From contig JAEWLS010000042.1 of NCBI GenBank assembly GCA_023457435.1, positions 5,558-69,557 on the forward strand: a stretch of 64,000 nt of DNA. The letters run 5' to 3'. Positions 24,137 to 31,972 of this stretch are shown piece after piece (the first letter of the stretch is position 1; each line of letters begins with the position of its first letter). The notes under the pieces were generated by a model that was not told the DNA's origin, ran no database searches, and saw only the letters and a list, made by a program, of their open reading frames with translations. Origin of the DNA: Pseudomonadota bacterium. GTDB taxonomy: Bacteria; Pseudomonadota; Alphaproteobacteria; Rhizobiales; Rhizobiaceae. The translations under genes were made by a program, and so were the position numbers.

Positions 24137-24871
24137 ATGCGCGGCAGGCTCCTTTTCGCGGTAGGCGCCATGGCAGTTGCGGCGACGCTTCTCGTGTCGT
24201 CGTCGCTGCCGTCATTTGCGCTCAGCGAGCTGCCGCAGGAAGAAGTGCCGGACGCGCCGATGACGACGGTGCCGCTTCCGCCGCCGCTGCCCAATCCCGC
24301 GAATCCCGCCGCGCCCCCGGCTGCCGCGCCCAATCCCGACGGCGCCGCACCGGCAGAGGAATCGGCCGAACCTGCCGAAGAGCCGACCGAGCCTTCAGGC
24401 TCGCCGCCCGAGGTCGTGTACGACCTCAATCGCCTGCCCGAGGCGGTGCGCCTCACCCGCGAGAAGATCGTCGCCGCGTGCAAGGCTGGCGACATCGAGG
24501 CGCTGCGCCCGCTGATCGCAACCGGCGAAGAGGGCACGACGCTGTCGTTCGGCGGCGTCGACGGCGATCCGATCCAGTTTCTAAAGGAGCTGTCCGGCGA
24601 CGGCGAGGGTCACGAGATCCTGGCGATCCTCGAGGAGGTGCTGGAGGCGGGATACGTGCATCTCGAACCCGGCACCGACGGCGAGATGTATGTCTGGCCC
24701 TATTTCTTCGCCGTGCCGCTCGAACAGCTGACCGGGGCGCAGCGCGTCGAACTGTTCCGTCTCGTCACCGCAGGCGACTACGAGGACATGAAGAACTACG
24801 GCGCCTACATCTTCTACCGCGCCGGCATCACGCCCGACGGCAAATGGTCGTTCTTCGTGGCGGGCGACTAG
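24137..24871 (+). CDS. Hypothetical secreted protein with Pro-rich linker
   Basis: This is a 244-residue exported protein. It has an N-terminal signal sequence (RGRLLFAVGAMAVAATLLVSS), a proline/alanine/glutamate-rich linker at about residues 35-95, then a compact domain with EALRPLIATGEEG and WPYFFAVPLEQLTGAQ. The C-terminal part resembles DUF-type domains common in rhizobial periplasmic proteins, but I cannot name it. Its last four bases overlap the convergent dihydroorotase-like gene. Confidence 0.8.
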   Translation: MRGRLLFAVGAMAVAATLLVSSSLPSFALSELPQEEVPDAPMTTVPLPPPLPNPANPAAPPAAAPNPDGAAPAEESAEPAEEPTEPSGSPPEVVYDLNRLPEAVRLTREKIVAACKAGDIEALRPLIATGEEGTTLSFGGVDGDPIQFLKELSGDGEGHEILAILEEVLEAGYVHLEPGTDGEMYVWPYFFAVPLEQLTGAQRVELFRLVTAGDYEDMKNYGAYIFYRAGITPDGKWSFFVAGD

Positions 24872-26199
24872 CGGGAACCGCTCTCCTGGAACTGCACCGG
24901 CTCGCCCCTCCCCGGCGCGACGATCTCGCCTTCCCACATGACGCGGATGCCGCGCACGATCGTGCCGACAGGCCAACCGGTGACGGTCATCCCGTCATAG
25001 GGCGTCCAGCCCGAACGTGATCCGGATTGGGCGTTGAGGATGGTCTCGCGCCGCTTCAGGTCCACGATGGTGAAATCCGCGTCGTAGCCGACGGCGATGC
25101 GGCCCTTGCGCGCCATGCCGAAGATTCGGTTCGGACCGTGACTTGTCAGATCGACGAAGCGCTCCAGCGTCATGCGCCCGGCCGCCACGTGATCCAGCAT
25201 CACCGGTACCAGCGTCTGCACGCCCGGCATGCCGGACGGCGATTGCGGATACGGCTTGGCCTTTTCCTCGAGTGTATGCGGCGCATGGTCGGAGCCGAGG
25301 ACGTCGATGACCCCGCTCTGGACGCCGCGCCAGACGCCGTCGCGGTGCTTGCGGTCGCGCACGGGCGGGTTCATCTGAAGCAGCGTGCCGAGACGCGCGT
25401 AATCGTCGGACGACAGGGTCAAATGGTGCGGCGTCGCCTCCGCCGTCGCCACGTCCTTGTTGGCGGCGAGCAGGTCGATCTCGTCGGCCGTCGAGATATG
25501 CAGCACATGGATGCGGGCGCGTTCCTGCCTGGCGATGCGCAGCAGCCGCTCGGTGCAGCGATAGGCGGCAGTCGCGTCGCGCCACTCGGGGTGCGACGAC
25601 GGATCGCCGGCGACGCGCTCGCCGAGACGCTCGCGCAGCCGGAACTCGTCCTCGGAGTGGAAGGCGGAGCGGCGCCGGGTGTTGCGCAGTATAGACGCCA
25701 CGCCTTCGTCGTCCTCTACCAGCAGGTCGCCGGTCGACGAGCCCATGAACACCTTGATCCCGGCGGCGCCTGGCAGGCGCTCGAGCTCTGCCACGTCGCG
25801 CGCATTGTCGCGGGTCCCGCCAACCCAGAAGGCGAAGTCGCAATGCATCCGCCCGCGCGCGCGCCGGACCTTGTCGGCAAGCGCCTCCTCACTTGTCGTC
25901 AGCGGATTCGTGTTCGGCATCTCGAAGACGGCGGTGACGCCGCCCAGAGCCGCCGCGCGCGAGCCGGTCTCCAGATCCTCCTTGTGCTCCGCGCCCGGCT
26001 CGCGGAAGTGCACCTGGCTGTCGACGACGCCCGGAAGGACATTCAGGCCGTTACAGTCGATCCGTTCGCCGGCAGATGCGTGCAAGAGGTCGCCGATGGC
26101 CGCGATGCGACCCTGGCGAATTCCGATGTCGCGGCCGCCGATGCCGTCGTGGTTGGCGACCATGCCGCCTGTCAGGATCGTATCGAAGGTGGCGGCCAT
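24868..26199 (-). CDS. pyrC: Dihydroorotase-like amidohydrolase with altered metal ligand
   Basis: This is a 443-residue amidohydrolase of the class I dihydroorotase type. Family landmarks are GGVTAVFEMPNTNP, the lysine expected to be carboxylated (GIKVFMGSSTG), histidines in FHSEDE and LHISTADE, and the aspartate in LGSDHAPHT. The first metal motif, normally D-x-H-x-H, reads D60-S-Q62-V-H64, so one zinc-binding histidine is glutamine. I believe related rhizobial proteins share this change. It may be an active variant or a non-catalytic PyrC-like partner. A related amidohydrolase activity is also possible. Confidence 0.82.
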   Translation of the reverse strand: MAATFDTILTGGMVANHDGIGGRDIGIRQGRIAAIGDLLHASAGERIDCNGLNVLPGVVDSQVHFREPGAEHKEDLETGSRAAALGGVTAVFEMPNTNPLTTSEEALADKVRRARGRMHCDFAFWVGGTRDNARDVAELERLPGAAGIKVFMGSSTGDLLVEDDEGVASILRNTRRRSAFHSEDEFRLRERLGERVAGDPSSHPEWRDATAAYRCTERLLRIARQERARIHVLHISTADEIDLLAANKDVATAEATPHHLTLSSDDYARLGTLLQMNPPVRDRKHRDGVWRGVQSGVIDVLGSDHAPHTLEEKAKPYPQSPSGMPGVQTLVPVMLDHVAAGRMTLERFVDLTSHGPNRIFGMARKGRIAVGYDADFTIVDLKRRETILNAQSGSRSGWTPYDGMTVTGWPVGTIVRGIRVMWEGEIVAPGRGEPVQFQESGSR

Positions 26200-26271
26200 G
26201 CCCGGCTCCCGCACTTGTCGCTCGGCGTGGCCGGGCTTACGTAGGCGAAGTCGCAATTGCAAGTTCGGGCC

Positions 26272-27141
26272 ATGCCGCTTCTCAACCTCGACACCAGGGT
26301 CGTCGTTTCGGTCGCCGGCGCGGAGGCCGAGCACTTCCTCCAGAACATTCTCACGACCGATCTCGACCAGTTGCTCGAGGGCGAGGCGAGGCCCGGCGCG
26401 CTGCTCACGCCGCAGGGCAAGATCCTGTTCGATTTCCTCATCTCTCGGCACGGACCGGAAGGCTTCCGCCTCGATGTTGACAGGGCGCTGGCCGACGACT
26501 TCGTGCGCCGGCTGATGCTCTACCGGCTGCGCGCGAAGGCGCAGATCGAGAAGCAGGATCAATGGTTTGTCGCAGCCTCGTGGGAGATTGATTCCGGTCC
26601 TTTCCAGACTGATTCAGGATTGATCGACGGGCGCTTTCCGGAGGCCGCGGGCGTTCGCAGGCGCTATTCGGCCGAGCGGGCGCCCGACACAGGATCCGCT
26701 GCCGAGTGGACCGCGCTTCGCATCCGTCATGGCGTCGCCGAGAGCGGCGCGGACTTCGCCGTTTCCGACGTGTTCCCGCACGACGTGCTACTCGACCAGA
26801 ACGGCGGCGTCGGCTTCCGCAAGGGCTGCTATGTCGGCCAGGAGGTCGTGTCGCGTATGCAGCATCGCGGCACCGCGAGACGTCGCGTCCTGATTGCGCA
26901 CTCCGCCGCGCCTTTGCCCCCGGCCGGTACGGCCGTGACCGCCGGCGGCAAGACCGTCGGCGCGCTGGGCACGACTGATGGCGGCAATGGCCTCGCCATC
27001 GTCCGCATCGACCGGGTCAAGGAAGCCATGGATGCCGGCGTGCCGATCGAGGCGGCGGGAGTCGCGCTGACGCTTTCGATCCCGGCCTGGGCGCGCTTCA
27101 CCTTCCCGGCCGACGTTTCGTCCGCCGCGAGCGAGGCCTGA
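26272..27141 (+). CDS. ygfZ: YgfZ/GcvT-like folate-binding protein
   Basis: YgfZ proteins help assemble or repair certain iron-sulphur enzymes with the aid of folate. The 289-residue protein resembles the GcvT fold and has the YgfZ signature KGCYVGQEVVSRMQHRG near residue 185, including the reactive cysteine. The start MPLLNLDTRVVVSVAGAEAEHFLQNILTTD in pieces matches the GcvT-like N-domain. The stop TGA shares its last base with the ATG of the HD protein, so these two are one operon. Confidence 0.92.
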   Translation: MPLLNLDTRVVVSVAGAEAEHFLQNILTTDLDQLLEGEARPGALLTPQGKILFDFLISRHGPEGFRLDVDRALADDFVRRLMLYRLRAKAQIEKQDQWFVAASWEIDSGPFQTDSGLIDGRFPEAAGVRRRYSAERAPDTGSAAEWTALRIRHGVAESGADFAVSDVFPHDVLLDQNGGVGFRKGCYVGQEVVSRMQHRGTARRRVLIAHSAAPLPPAGTAVTAGGKTVGALGTTDGGNGLAIVRIDRVKEAMDAGVPIEAAGVALTLSIPAWARFTFPADVSSAASEA

Positions 27142-27746
27142 TGGCCGATCGCAAGGGCGCCCCGGCCCGCGCCTGGCAGCGCATGCTGTCGGGCCGCCGG
27201 CTCGACCTGCTAGACCCCTCGCCGCTCGACATCGAGATCGGCGACATCGCCCATGGGCTCGCACGGGTGGCGCGCTGGAACGGCCAGACGCGCGGCGAGC
27301 ACGCATTTTCCGTGGCGCAGCACTCGCTGCTGGTCGAGCGGATCTTCGGCATCGCCACGCCGGAGGCAACCCGTTCGGACCGCCTTGCGGCGCTGCTCCA
27401 CGACGCGCCCGAGTATGTCATCGGGGACATGATCTCGCCGTTCAAATCGGCCATCGGTGGCGGCTACAAGGCCGTGGAGCGTAGGTTGCAGCAGGCGGTG
27501 CACCTGCGCTTCGGCCTGCCTGCAGTCTTGCCGGAGCCGCTGAAGAAGGCGATCAAGCGCGCCGATCAGGTTGCGGCCTGGTTCGAGGCGACCGAACTTG
27601 CCGGTTTCGCCGACCCGGAAGCGGAAAGGTTCTTCGGCCGCCCGCGCGGCTACACGCTGGCTGCGCTCGACCTCGCCCCGCGCCCGACAGCCGAGGTGCA
27701 GGAATCGTTTCTCGCGCGTTTCGCGGAGATCTCGGACGACAACTGA
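27141..27746 (+). CDS. HD-domain phosphohydrolase (YfbR-like)
   Basis: This is a 201-residue HD-superfamily protein. The metal motif is spread over GEHAFSVAQHS and ALLHDAPEYVIGD, with His-Asp at the centre. The closest familiar relatives are YfbR-type 5'-deoxynucleotidases and small HD proteins of unknown substrate. It overlaps ygfZ by one base. The HEPN gene of the neighbouring HEPN/MNT pair converges on it, three bases past its stop. Confidence 0.88.
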   Translation: MADRKGAPARAWQRMLSGRRLDLLDPSPLDIEIGDIAHGLARVARWNGQTRGEHAFSVAQHSLLVERIFGIATPEATRSDRLAALLHDAPEYVIGDMISPFKSAIGGGYKAVERRLQQAVHLRFGLPAVLPEPLKKAIKRADQVAAWFEATELAGFADPEAERFFGRPRGYTLAALDLAPRPTAEVQESFLARFAEISDDN

Positions 27747-27749
27747 GAG

Positions 27750-28091
27750 CTACTCCAGCCTCTCCAGCAGACGACGAACTGCTTGCCGAAGTGCCGCGAG
27801 TTCGCCGAGCGCATGGAGGTTCCAAAGTGCCTCGGCATCGACCTTGTGGTAGGCGTGACGGAGATGGTTGCCGAGATCGCCAACTCTTCGCCAGGGAATC
27901 TCGGGCGCCAACATCCTCGAGGTTTCGGGTAGGTGTCGCGACGCCTCGCTAATGATCTCGAGGAAGCGTTCATACGCTGCGCGGGCGATCCGATCTTCCT
28001 CCAGGATTTCTCTGGACTGTCCACTTAGAAGCGCGTCAATCTGGTCAAGCGCATCGACCATATCGATTAAGCGATGCCGCTCGCGATCCAT
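27750..28091 (-). CDS. HEPN (DUF86/HepT-like) protein, module 1
   Basis: This is a 113-residue all-helical protein of the DUF86/HepT group, which in known pairs is an RNase toxin controlled by a minimal nucleotidyltransferase. The C-terminal helix carries G74-N-H-L-R-H79-A-Y81. Compared with the usual R-x4-H-x-Y, the histidine and tyrosine are kept, but the catalytic arginine position is glycine. Another Arg precedes the His. It follows the MNT gene with a one-base overlap. The ATG at 28091 is used. Activity as a toxin is therefore uncertain. Confidence 0.85.
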   Translation of the reverse strand: MDRERHRLIDMVDALDQIDALLSGQSREILEEDRIARAAYERFLEIISEASRHLPETSRMLAPEIPWRRVGDLGNHLRHAYHKVDAEALWNLHALGELAALRQAVRRLLERLE

Positions 28092-28387
28092 CAAAAAACG
28101 CGCACCGCGTCGCGTTCGACCGTAGTTCGGAAAGCATCGTCCAAGCCTCTGCTCAAGACTGCATTCGTTACCAAGCCCGTTTGATCCGTGACCATCTGCT
28201 CTATCCCGATGAGATTGAGCAGCGAGAAGGCTTCAGGATGAGCGATATCGATCAGGAGATCGATATCGCTCTCCGGACGGTTATCCCCGCGGGCACGTGA
28301 CCCGAAAATGGAAAGGTGCGCCACGCCCTCATGCGCGAGCGATGGGCGAATCCGCTGCAGAGCGTCGATGAGTTCGGACTTGCGCAT
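28091..28387 (-). CDS. MNT-domain nucleotidyltransferase antitoxin, module 1
   Basis: This is a 98-residue minimal nucleotidyltransferase (MntA-like). The active site G29-S30-x10-D41-x-D43 is intact (FGSRARG...SDIDLLID). Known MntA proteins neutralise HepT by adding AMP to a tyrosine in the toxin, so this would be the antitoxin of the pair. The gene is upstream of the HEPN gene and overlaps it by one base (TGATG). The local base composition is slightly less GC-rich than flanking genes, consistent with transfer. Confidence 0.88.
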   Translation of the reverse strand: MRKSELIDALQRIRPSLAHEGVAHLSIFGSRARGDNRPESDIDLLIDIAHPEAFSLLNLIGIEQMVTDQTGLVTNAVLSRGLDDAFRTTVERDAVRVF

Positions 28388-28427
28388 GACTTCAGAATAG
28401 AGCGCACCAGTGAGTTTCGCTACTGCC

Positions 28428-29945
28428 CTAGCCCGCGCCTGCTGCTGCAGGTGCGTTCTGGCGCGGCTGGATCTGGCGCAGCGATTCGCCCGGCCGCTCG
28501 AGCCTGTCGAGGAACCACTGGGTGAGCTTCACCCAGACCTCATCCTTCTCCCCCGAATCCTCGCAACCATGGTCGAGGTTGGGATTATCGTTGACCTCGA
28601 TGACGTAGACGCCGCTGGACGTCTCCTTGAGGTCGACACCATAGAGTCCGTCGCCGATGCAGCGCGCCGCGCGAACCGCGATGTCGATCACCTCTGGCGG
28701 CGTCGTCTTGATGGTGTAGGTGCGGAAGCCACCCTCGTCGGGCCGGCCGCGGCGGTCGTGGTTGACGATCTGCCAGTGCTTCTTCGCCATCAGGTACTGG
28801 ACCGAAAACAGCGGCTGGCCGCCGAGCACGCCGACGCGCCAGTCGAACTCGGTCGGCAGCCATTTCTGCGCGATCAGCAGGTCCGAATCCTCGAGCCACT
28901 TGGTTGCCAGCTCGCGCAGCTCGGCAGGCGTCGACGCCTTCTTGACTCCGCGCGAGAACGACGAATCCGGGATCTTCAGCACCAGCGGGAAGCCCAGCGT
29001 CTGCGCCGCCACCTCGAAGTCGCCCGGTCCGGCGATCATCACGGTCGGCGGCACCGGCACCTTGTTGAAGGTCATCAACTCGTTCAGGTAGACCTTGTTG
29101 GTGCAGCGGATCATCGACAGGGGATCGTCGATGACGGGCATGCCCTCCTGCTGCGCGCGCCGTGCGAAGCGGTAGGTGTGATTCGAGATCGCGGTGGTTT
29201 CGCGGATGAACAGCGCGTCGTAGTTGGCGAGCTTGGCCAGGTCCTTCTTGGTGATCGGCTCGACTTCGACGCCCATCTTCTCCGCGATCTTCGACCAGTG
29301 GCGCAGCGACGATTCCGCCGAGGGCGGCATCGCCTCCTGACGGTCGATCAGCGTGGCGAAGGAATAGCGGGCCGGCGTGCGCGCCTTGGAATCGCGCCAC
29401 TCGCGCGCCGTGTAGCGGTCGAGGCTGGCGATGAAGCGCGCCTTGTTGTCGGCATTCATCCGGTTCATGGGCATGAACCCGATCTTCTTGATCGACGCCC
29501 ACTGGCCGTCCTGGATGGTGACCTCCAGAGCCGGGGCGCGGAACCAGTCGAACAGCAGGCGCGAGAAGCGATCCCAGGCCTTGCTCGGTCCGAGACCGAA
29601 GAAGATCGAAACGTGCTTTGGGAAACTGCCGCCGAGCGCCGTGCGGCACTTGTTGAGCTCCTGCTCGAGTTCGGGCAGCGCGTGCTCGTAGAGCTTGCGC
29701 TCGGACAAGTCGATCATCGTCTCGACGGTCGGGATGACCCTGTGTCCGCGCGACCCGGCGAGCAGCGAGGCATAGTAGCCTCGCGACTGGTAGGCATAGC
29801 TGTTCGACAGGTTGATGATCTGAGGCCGCTGGCCTCGGAAAAGCGCCGGATGCGCGAGGTAATCGCGGTTTGTGATGATCTTGTGAGGAGTCGCAACGTG
29901 GTCAAGATCGTTGATCCGACCAACCAGTATGACCCAGGACGCCAT
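28428..29945 (-). CDS. RimK-like ATP-grasp ligase with RLAN-type N-terminal domain
   Basis: This is a 505-residue protein. The first 200 residues match the RimK-like ATP-grasp N-terminal (RLAN-type) domain, with an early VGRINDLDH and FFGLGPSKAWDRFSRLLFDW. The rest is a RimK-type ATP-grasp with KIPDSSFSRGVKK and the metal-binding VIEVNDNPN. Such enzymes join amino acids to peptides or proteins through acyl-phosphates. From memory, this domain set occurs beside GNAT enzymes and has been suggested to make or modify a peptide. A GNAT gene lies 203 bases upstream on the same strand. The substrate is unknown. Confidence 0.86.
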   Translation of the reverse strand: MASWVILVGRINDLDHVATPHKIITNRDYLAHPALFRGQRPQIINLSNSYAYQSRGYYASLLAGSRGHRVIPTVETMIDLSERKLYEHALPELEQELNKCRTALGGSFPKHVSIFFGLGPSKAWDRFSRLLFDWFRAPALEVTIQDGQWASIKKIGFMPMNRMNADNKARFIASLDRYTAREWRDSKARTPARYSFATLIDRQEAMPPSAESSLRHWSKIAEKMGVEVEPITKKDLAKLANYDALFIRETTAISNHTYRFARRAQQEGMPVIDDPLSMIRCTNKVYLNELMTFNKVPVPPTVMIAGPGDFEVAAQTLGFPLVLKIPDSSFSRGVKKASTPAELRELATKWLEDSDLLIAQKWLPTEFDWRVGVLGGQPLFSVQYLMAKKHWQIVNHDRRGRPDEGGFRTYTIKTTPPEVIDIAVRAARCIGDGLYGVDLKETSSGVYVIEVNDNPNLDHGCEDSGEKDEVWVKLTQWFLDRLERPGESLRQIQPRQNAPAAAGAG

Positions 29946-30148
29946 ATTGCGGTTCTAGAACCTTCCCCGACCGGCTGCTGCGCTGCCGTAAGGCAAGGAA
30001 CCCGCGGTTCTGCTCTCTTGTCTCGGCTGGCGAGGGTCTAGCATAGCCAATAGCGTTATCAACCAAATCCGCATGTCAGCGACCCTCAGCTGCGTGATAA
30101 CCGGCTGGGGTCGGCGAAGTTGCGGCAGGCGAAGGAAAATGCCGTTCC

Positions 30149-30622
30149 TCAGCGGAAGATCTGCGCGATCTCGGTGGCGTCCTTCTCGTATTTTATGCAG
30201 GCGGCTCCGTCCGGATAGTACTCGGGCACGGTCTTGTAGGCACGGTAACCGAGCGAGTCGTAACGGCTCTTCAGCTTGTCATTGTCGGCGCGGACCTCGC
30301 ACTGCACGCCAAGCCCGAGCCTGTACGCCTCGGCCTCGATGCCCTGGAACAGGATCTTCCCGTATTCGCCACGCTGCGCCAACGGATCGACGGCGAGCGA
30401 GTAGAATCGCAGCGTCCGCCGCTGCGCATGGCGGAAGCCGAGCGCGTACCCCTGCACGATACCGTTGACGTCCTCCACGACGATCAGCACCGCCCGCTCG
30501 CTGTCGATGTGCGCGCGGAACTGGCGGCGCGGCATGCGCGAATAAAGCGCCGGCGAGAAACTTGCCTCCTCGATCTGGACAAGACGATCGAGATCGGCGG
30601 CCTTGGCACGGCGGTAGCTCAT
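30149..30622 (-). CDS. GNAT family N-acetyltransferase (paired with ATP-grasp)
   Basis: This is a 157-residue single-domain GNAT enzyme. The fold is visible as YRRAKAADLDRLVQIEEASF, the acetyl-CoA strand FYSLAVDPLAQRGEYGKIL (replacing the usual Q/RxxGxG/A), and YDSLGYRAYKTVPEYYPDG. Relatives next to RLAN-type ATP-grasp proteins often carry an extra papain-like peptidase domain; here it is absent. It is most likely a partner of the downstream ligase in tagging a peptide. The gap between them contains no obvious gene. Confidence 0.86.
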   Translation of the reverse strand: MSYRRAKAADLDRLVQIEEASFSPALYSRMPRRQFRAHIDSERAVLIVVEDVNGIVQGYALGFRHAQRRTLRFYSLAVDPLAQRGEYGKILFQGIEAEAYRLGLGVQCEVRADNDKLKSRYDSLGYRAYKTVPEYYPDGAACIKYEKDATEIAQIFR

Positions 30623-30716
30623 GGCGCAGCTGTAGCATTCGCTCCGGCCGCCGTCATGCCGGCAACCATGGCGGCGGTGCCCCGTTGATCGGCGCGGACA
30701 GAGCGAGGCGCAACGC

Positions 30717-31547
30717 ATGGAAAATGGATTGAACGCGGTGTTGGCGAGCGCCGATGGCGTGTGGGATGCGCTGGTGGGGCTCGTGATCGCCTACTCGTTT
30801 TCGGTGCTCGGCGCGGTCGTTCTCGTCATCATTGGCTACATCTTCGCGGGCTACGTCGAGCGCGCCGTCCACCTCGGCCTGTCGCGCATCCGCGGCTTCG
30901 ACGAGACGTTGCGCGTTTTCCTGTCGAAGCTCGTCCGATACGCGATCATGGTGATGCTCGCCGTGACCGTGCTGGCGCAGTTCGGCGTACAGACCGCGAG
31001 CATCCTCGCCGCGCTCGGCGCTGCCGGCCTCGCCATCGGCCTGGCCCTGCAAGCTGCCGGCATCATGCTGCTGTGGCTGTGGCCGTTCCGCGTCGGCGAG
31101 GAGATCGCCACGAAGGATGTGAAGGGCGTCGTGCAGGAGGTGGGTCTGTTCGCGACGCGGATGCGCACCGGCGACGGACTGTATATGCTGTGTCCCAACA
31201 GTTCGTTGTGGAACACGCCGATCACCAACTTCAGCCGCAATCGTCAGCGCAAGGCTGCGATCGTCATCCCGATCGGCCCCGACGAAGACGTGGACAAGGT
31301 CGTGCGACTGTTGGAGCAGGTGGTGGAGAACGATCCGCGCATATTGAACGATCCCCGTCCGGGCGTGGTCATCGGCGAGATCGGCGACTACGCCACAAAG
31401 CTGAAGATCGGTTTCTGGACGACCACCGCCGACAATGGCGGCGCAAAGGATGCCATCACGTTGCAATCCAAGCTGGCGCTGGTGCAAGCCGGAATTCGCC
31501 CACCATTTCGCGATCCGGCGTCGATTCGGCGCGAGGCGCCGGAGTGA
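30717..31547 (+). CDS. MscS family mechanosensitive channel with shortened pore hinge
   Basis: This is a 276-residue MscS-like channel. Three membrane segments precede the beta domain (WPFRVGEEI, PNSSLWNTPITNFSR). The pore helix reads AALGAAGLAIGLALQ, then directly AAGIMLLWLWPFRVGE from residue 113. Typical MscS proteins carry about seven residues (of the type GSLSNFA) between LALQ and AAG, where the helix kinks. The block is absent here, in frame. The channel may be altered or may not gate normally. The ATG at 30717 gives the normal N-terminus. Confidence 0.9.
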   Translation: MENGLNAVLASADGVWDALVGLVIAYSFSVLGAVVLVIIGYIFAGYVERAVHLGLSRIRGFDETLRVFLSKLVRYAIMVMLAVTVLAQFGVQTASILAALGAAGLAIGLALQAAGIMLLWLWPFRVGEEIATKDVKGVVQEVGLFATRMRTGDGLYMLCPNSSLWNTPITNFSRNRQRKAAIVIPIGPDEDVDKVVRLLEQVVENDPRILNDPRPGVVIGEIGDYATKLKIGFWTTTADNGGAKDAITLQSKLALVQAGIRPPFRDPASIRREAPE

Positions 31548-31894
31548 GAACACGCGGCCCGATAGCCATCGCGCTGCTGATGGCAGGCGTTCCCGTCGCT
31601 GCCGACGCCGCGGACTATCGCTGCCGCGGGCGCGTGACGCTCGCCTTTGGCGAGACCAAGGGCGATATCGCGCGCCGATGCGGCATTACCGTCGAGGCGC
31701 TTGACCGCAGCAACCCGGGACTGAGCAACGATCCGCGCATGGGCACGTCGATCGCAGTGCCCGCGCCGGCTCTCCCAGCCCGTCAGCAGGGGGTCAATGG
31801 CAACCCCTATGTGCCGACACCGCCGCCGCGCGGCAACTTCTACGTCCCCGTGCCGACACCGCCGGGCGCCATCCCAAGCTATCAAAACTATTGA
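31544..31894 (+). CDS. Small secreted LysM-like protein
   Basis: This is a 116-residue exported protein starting at a GTG that overlaps the MscS stop (GTGA). It has a signal peptide (RGPIAIALLMAGVPVAADA), then ADYRCRGRVTLAFGETKGDIARRCGITVEALDRSNPG in pieces, which resembles a LysM motif with two cysteines. A proline-rich tail with two copies of VPTPP follows. A periplasmic peptidoglycan-associated role is inferred. The tight overlap implies translational coupling with the channel. Confidence 0.7.
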   Translation: MRTRGPIAIALLMAGVPVAADAADYRCRGRVTLAFGETKGDIARRCGITVEALDRSNPGLSNDPRMGTSIAVPAPALPARQQGVNGNPYVPTPPPRGNFYVPVPTPPGAIPSYQNY

Positions 31895-31972
31895 ACGGTC
31901 AAGCGTTTGTATTCGTTTGTTGTGATGTGCGACGCGGCCTATGGGTACGTTGATATCCACAGGTACCGGCCG

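Noticed and set aside
31544..31894. Peptide read as the C-terminal part of MscS through a frameshift
   Set aside because: It has its own signal peptide and a GTG start overlapping the MscS stop; the MscS C-terminus is complete.
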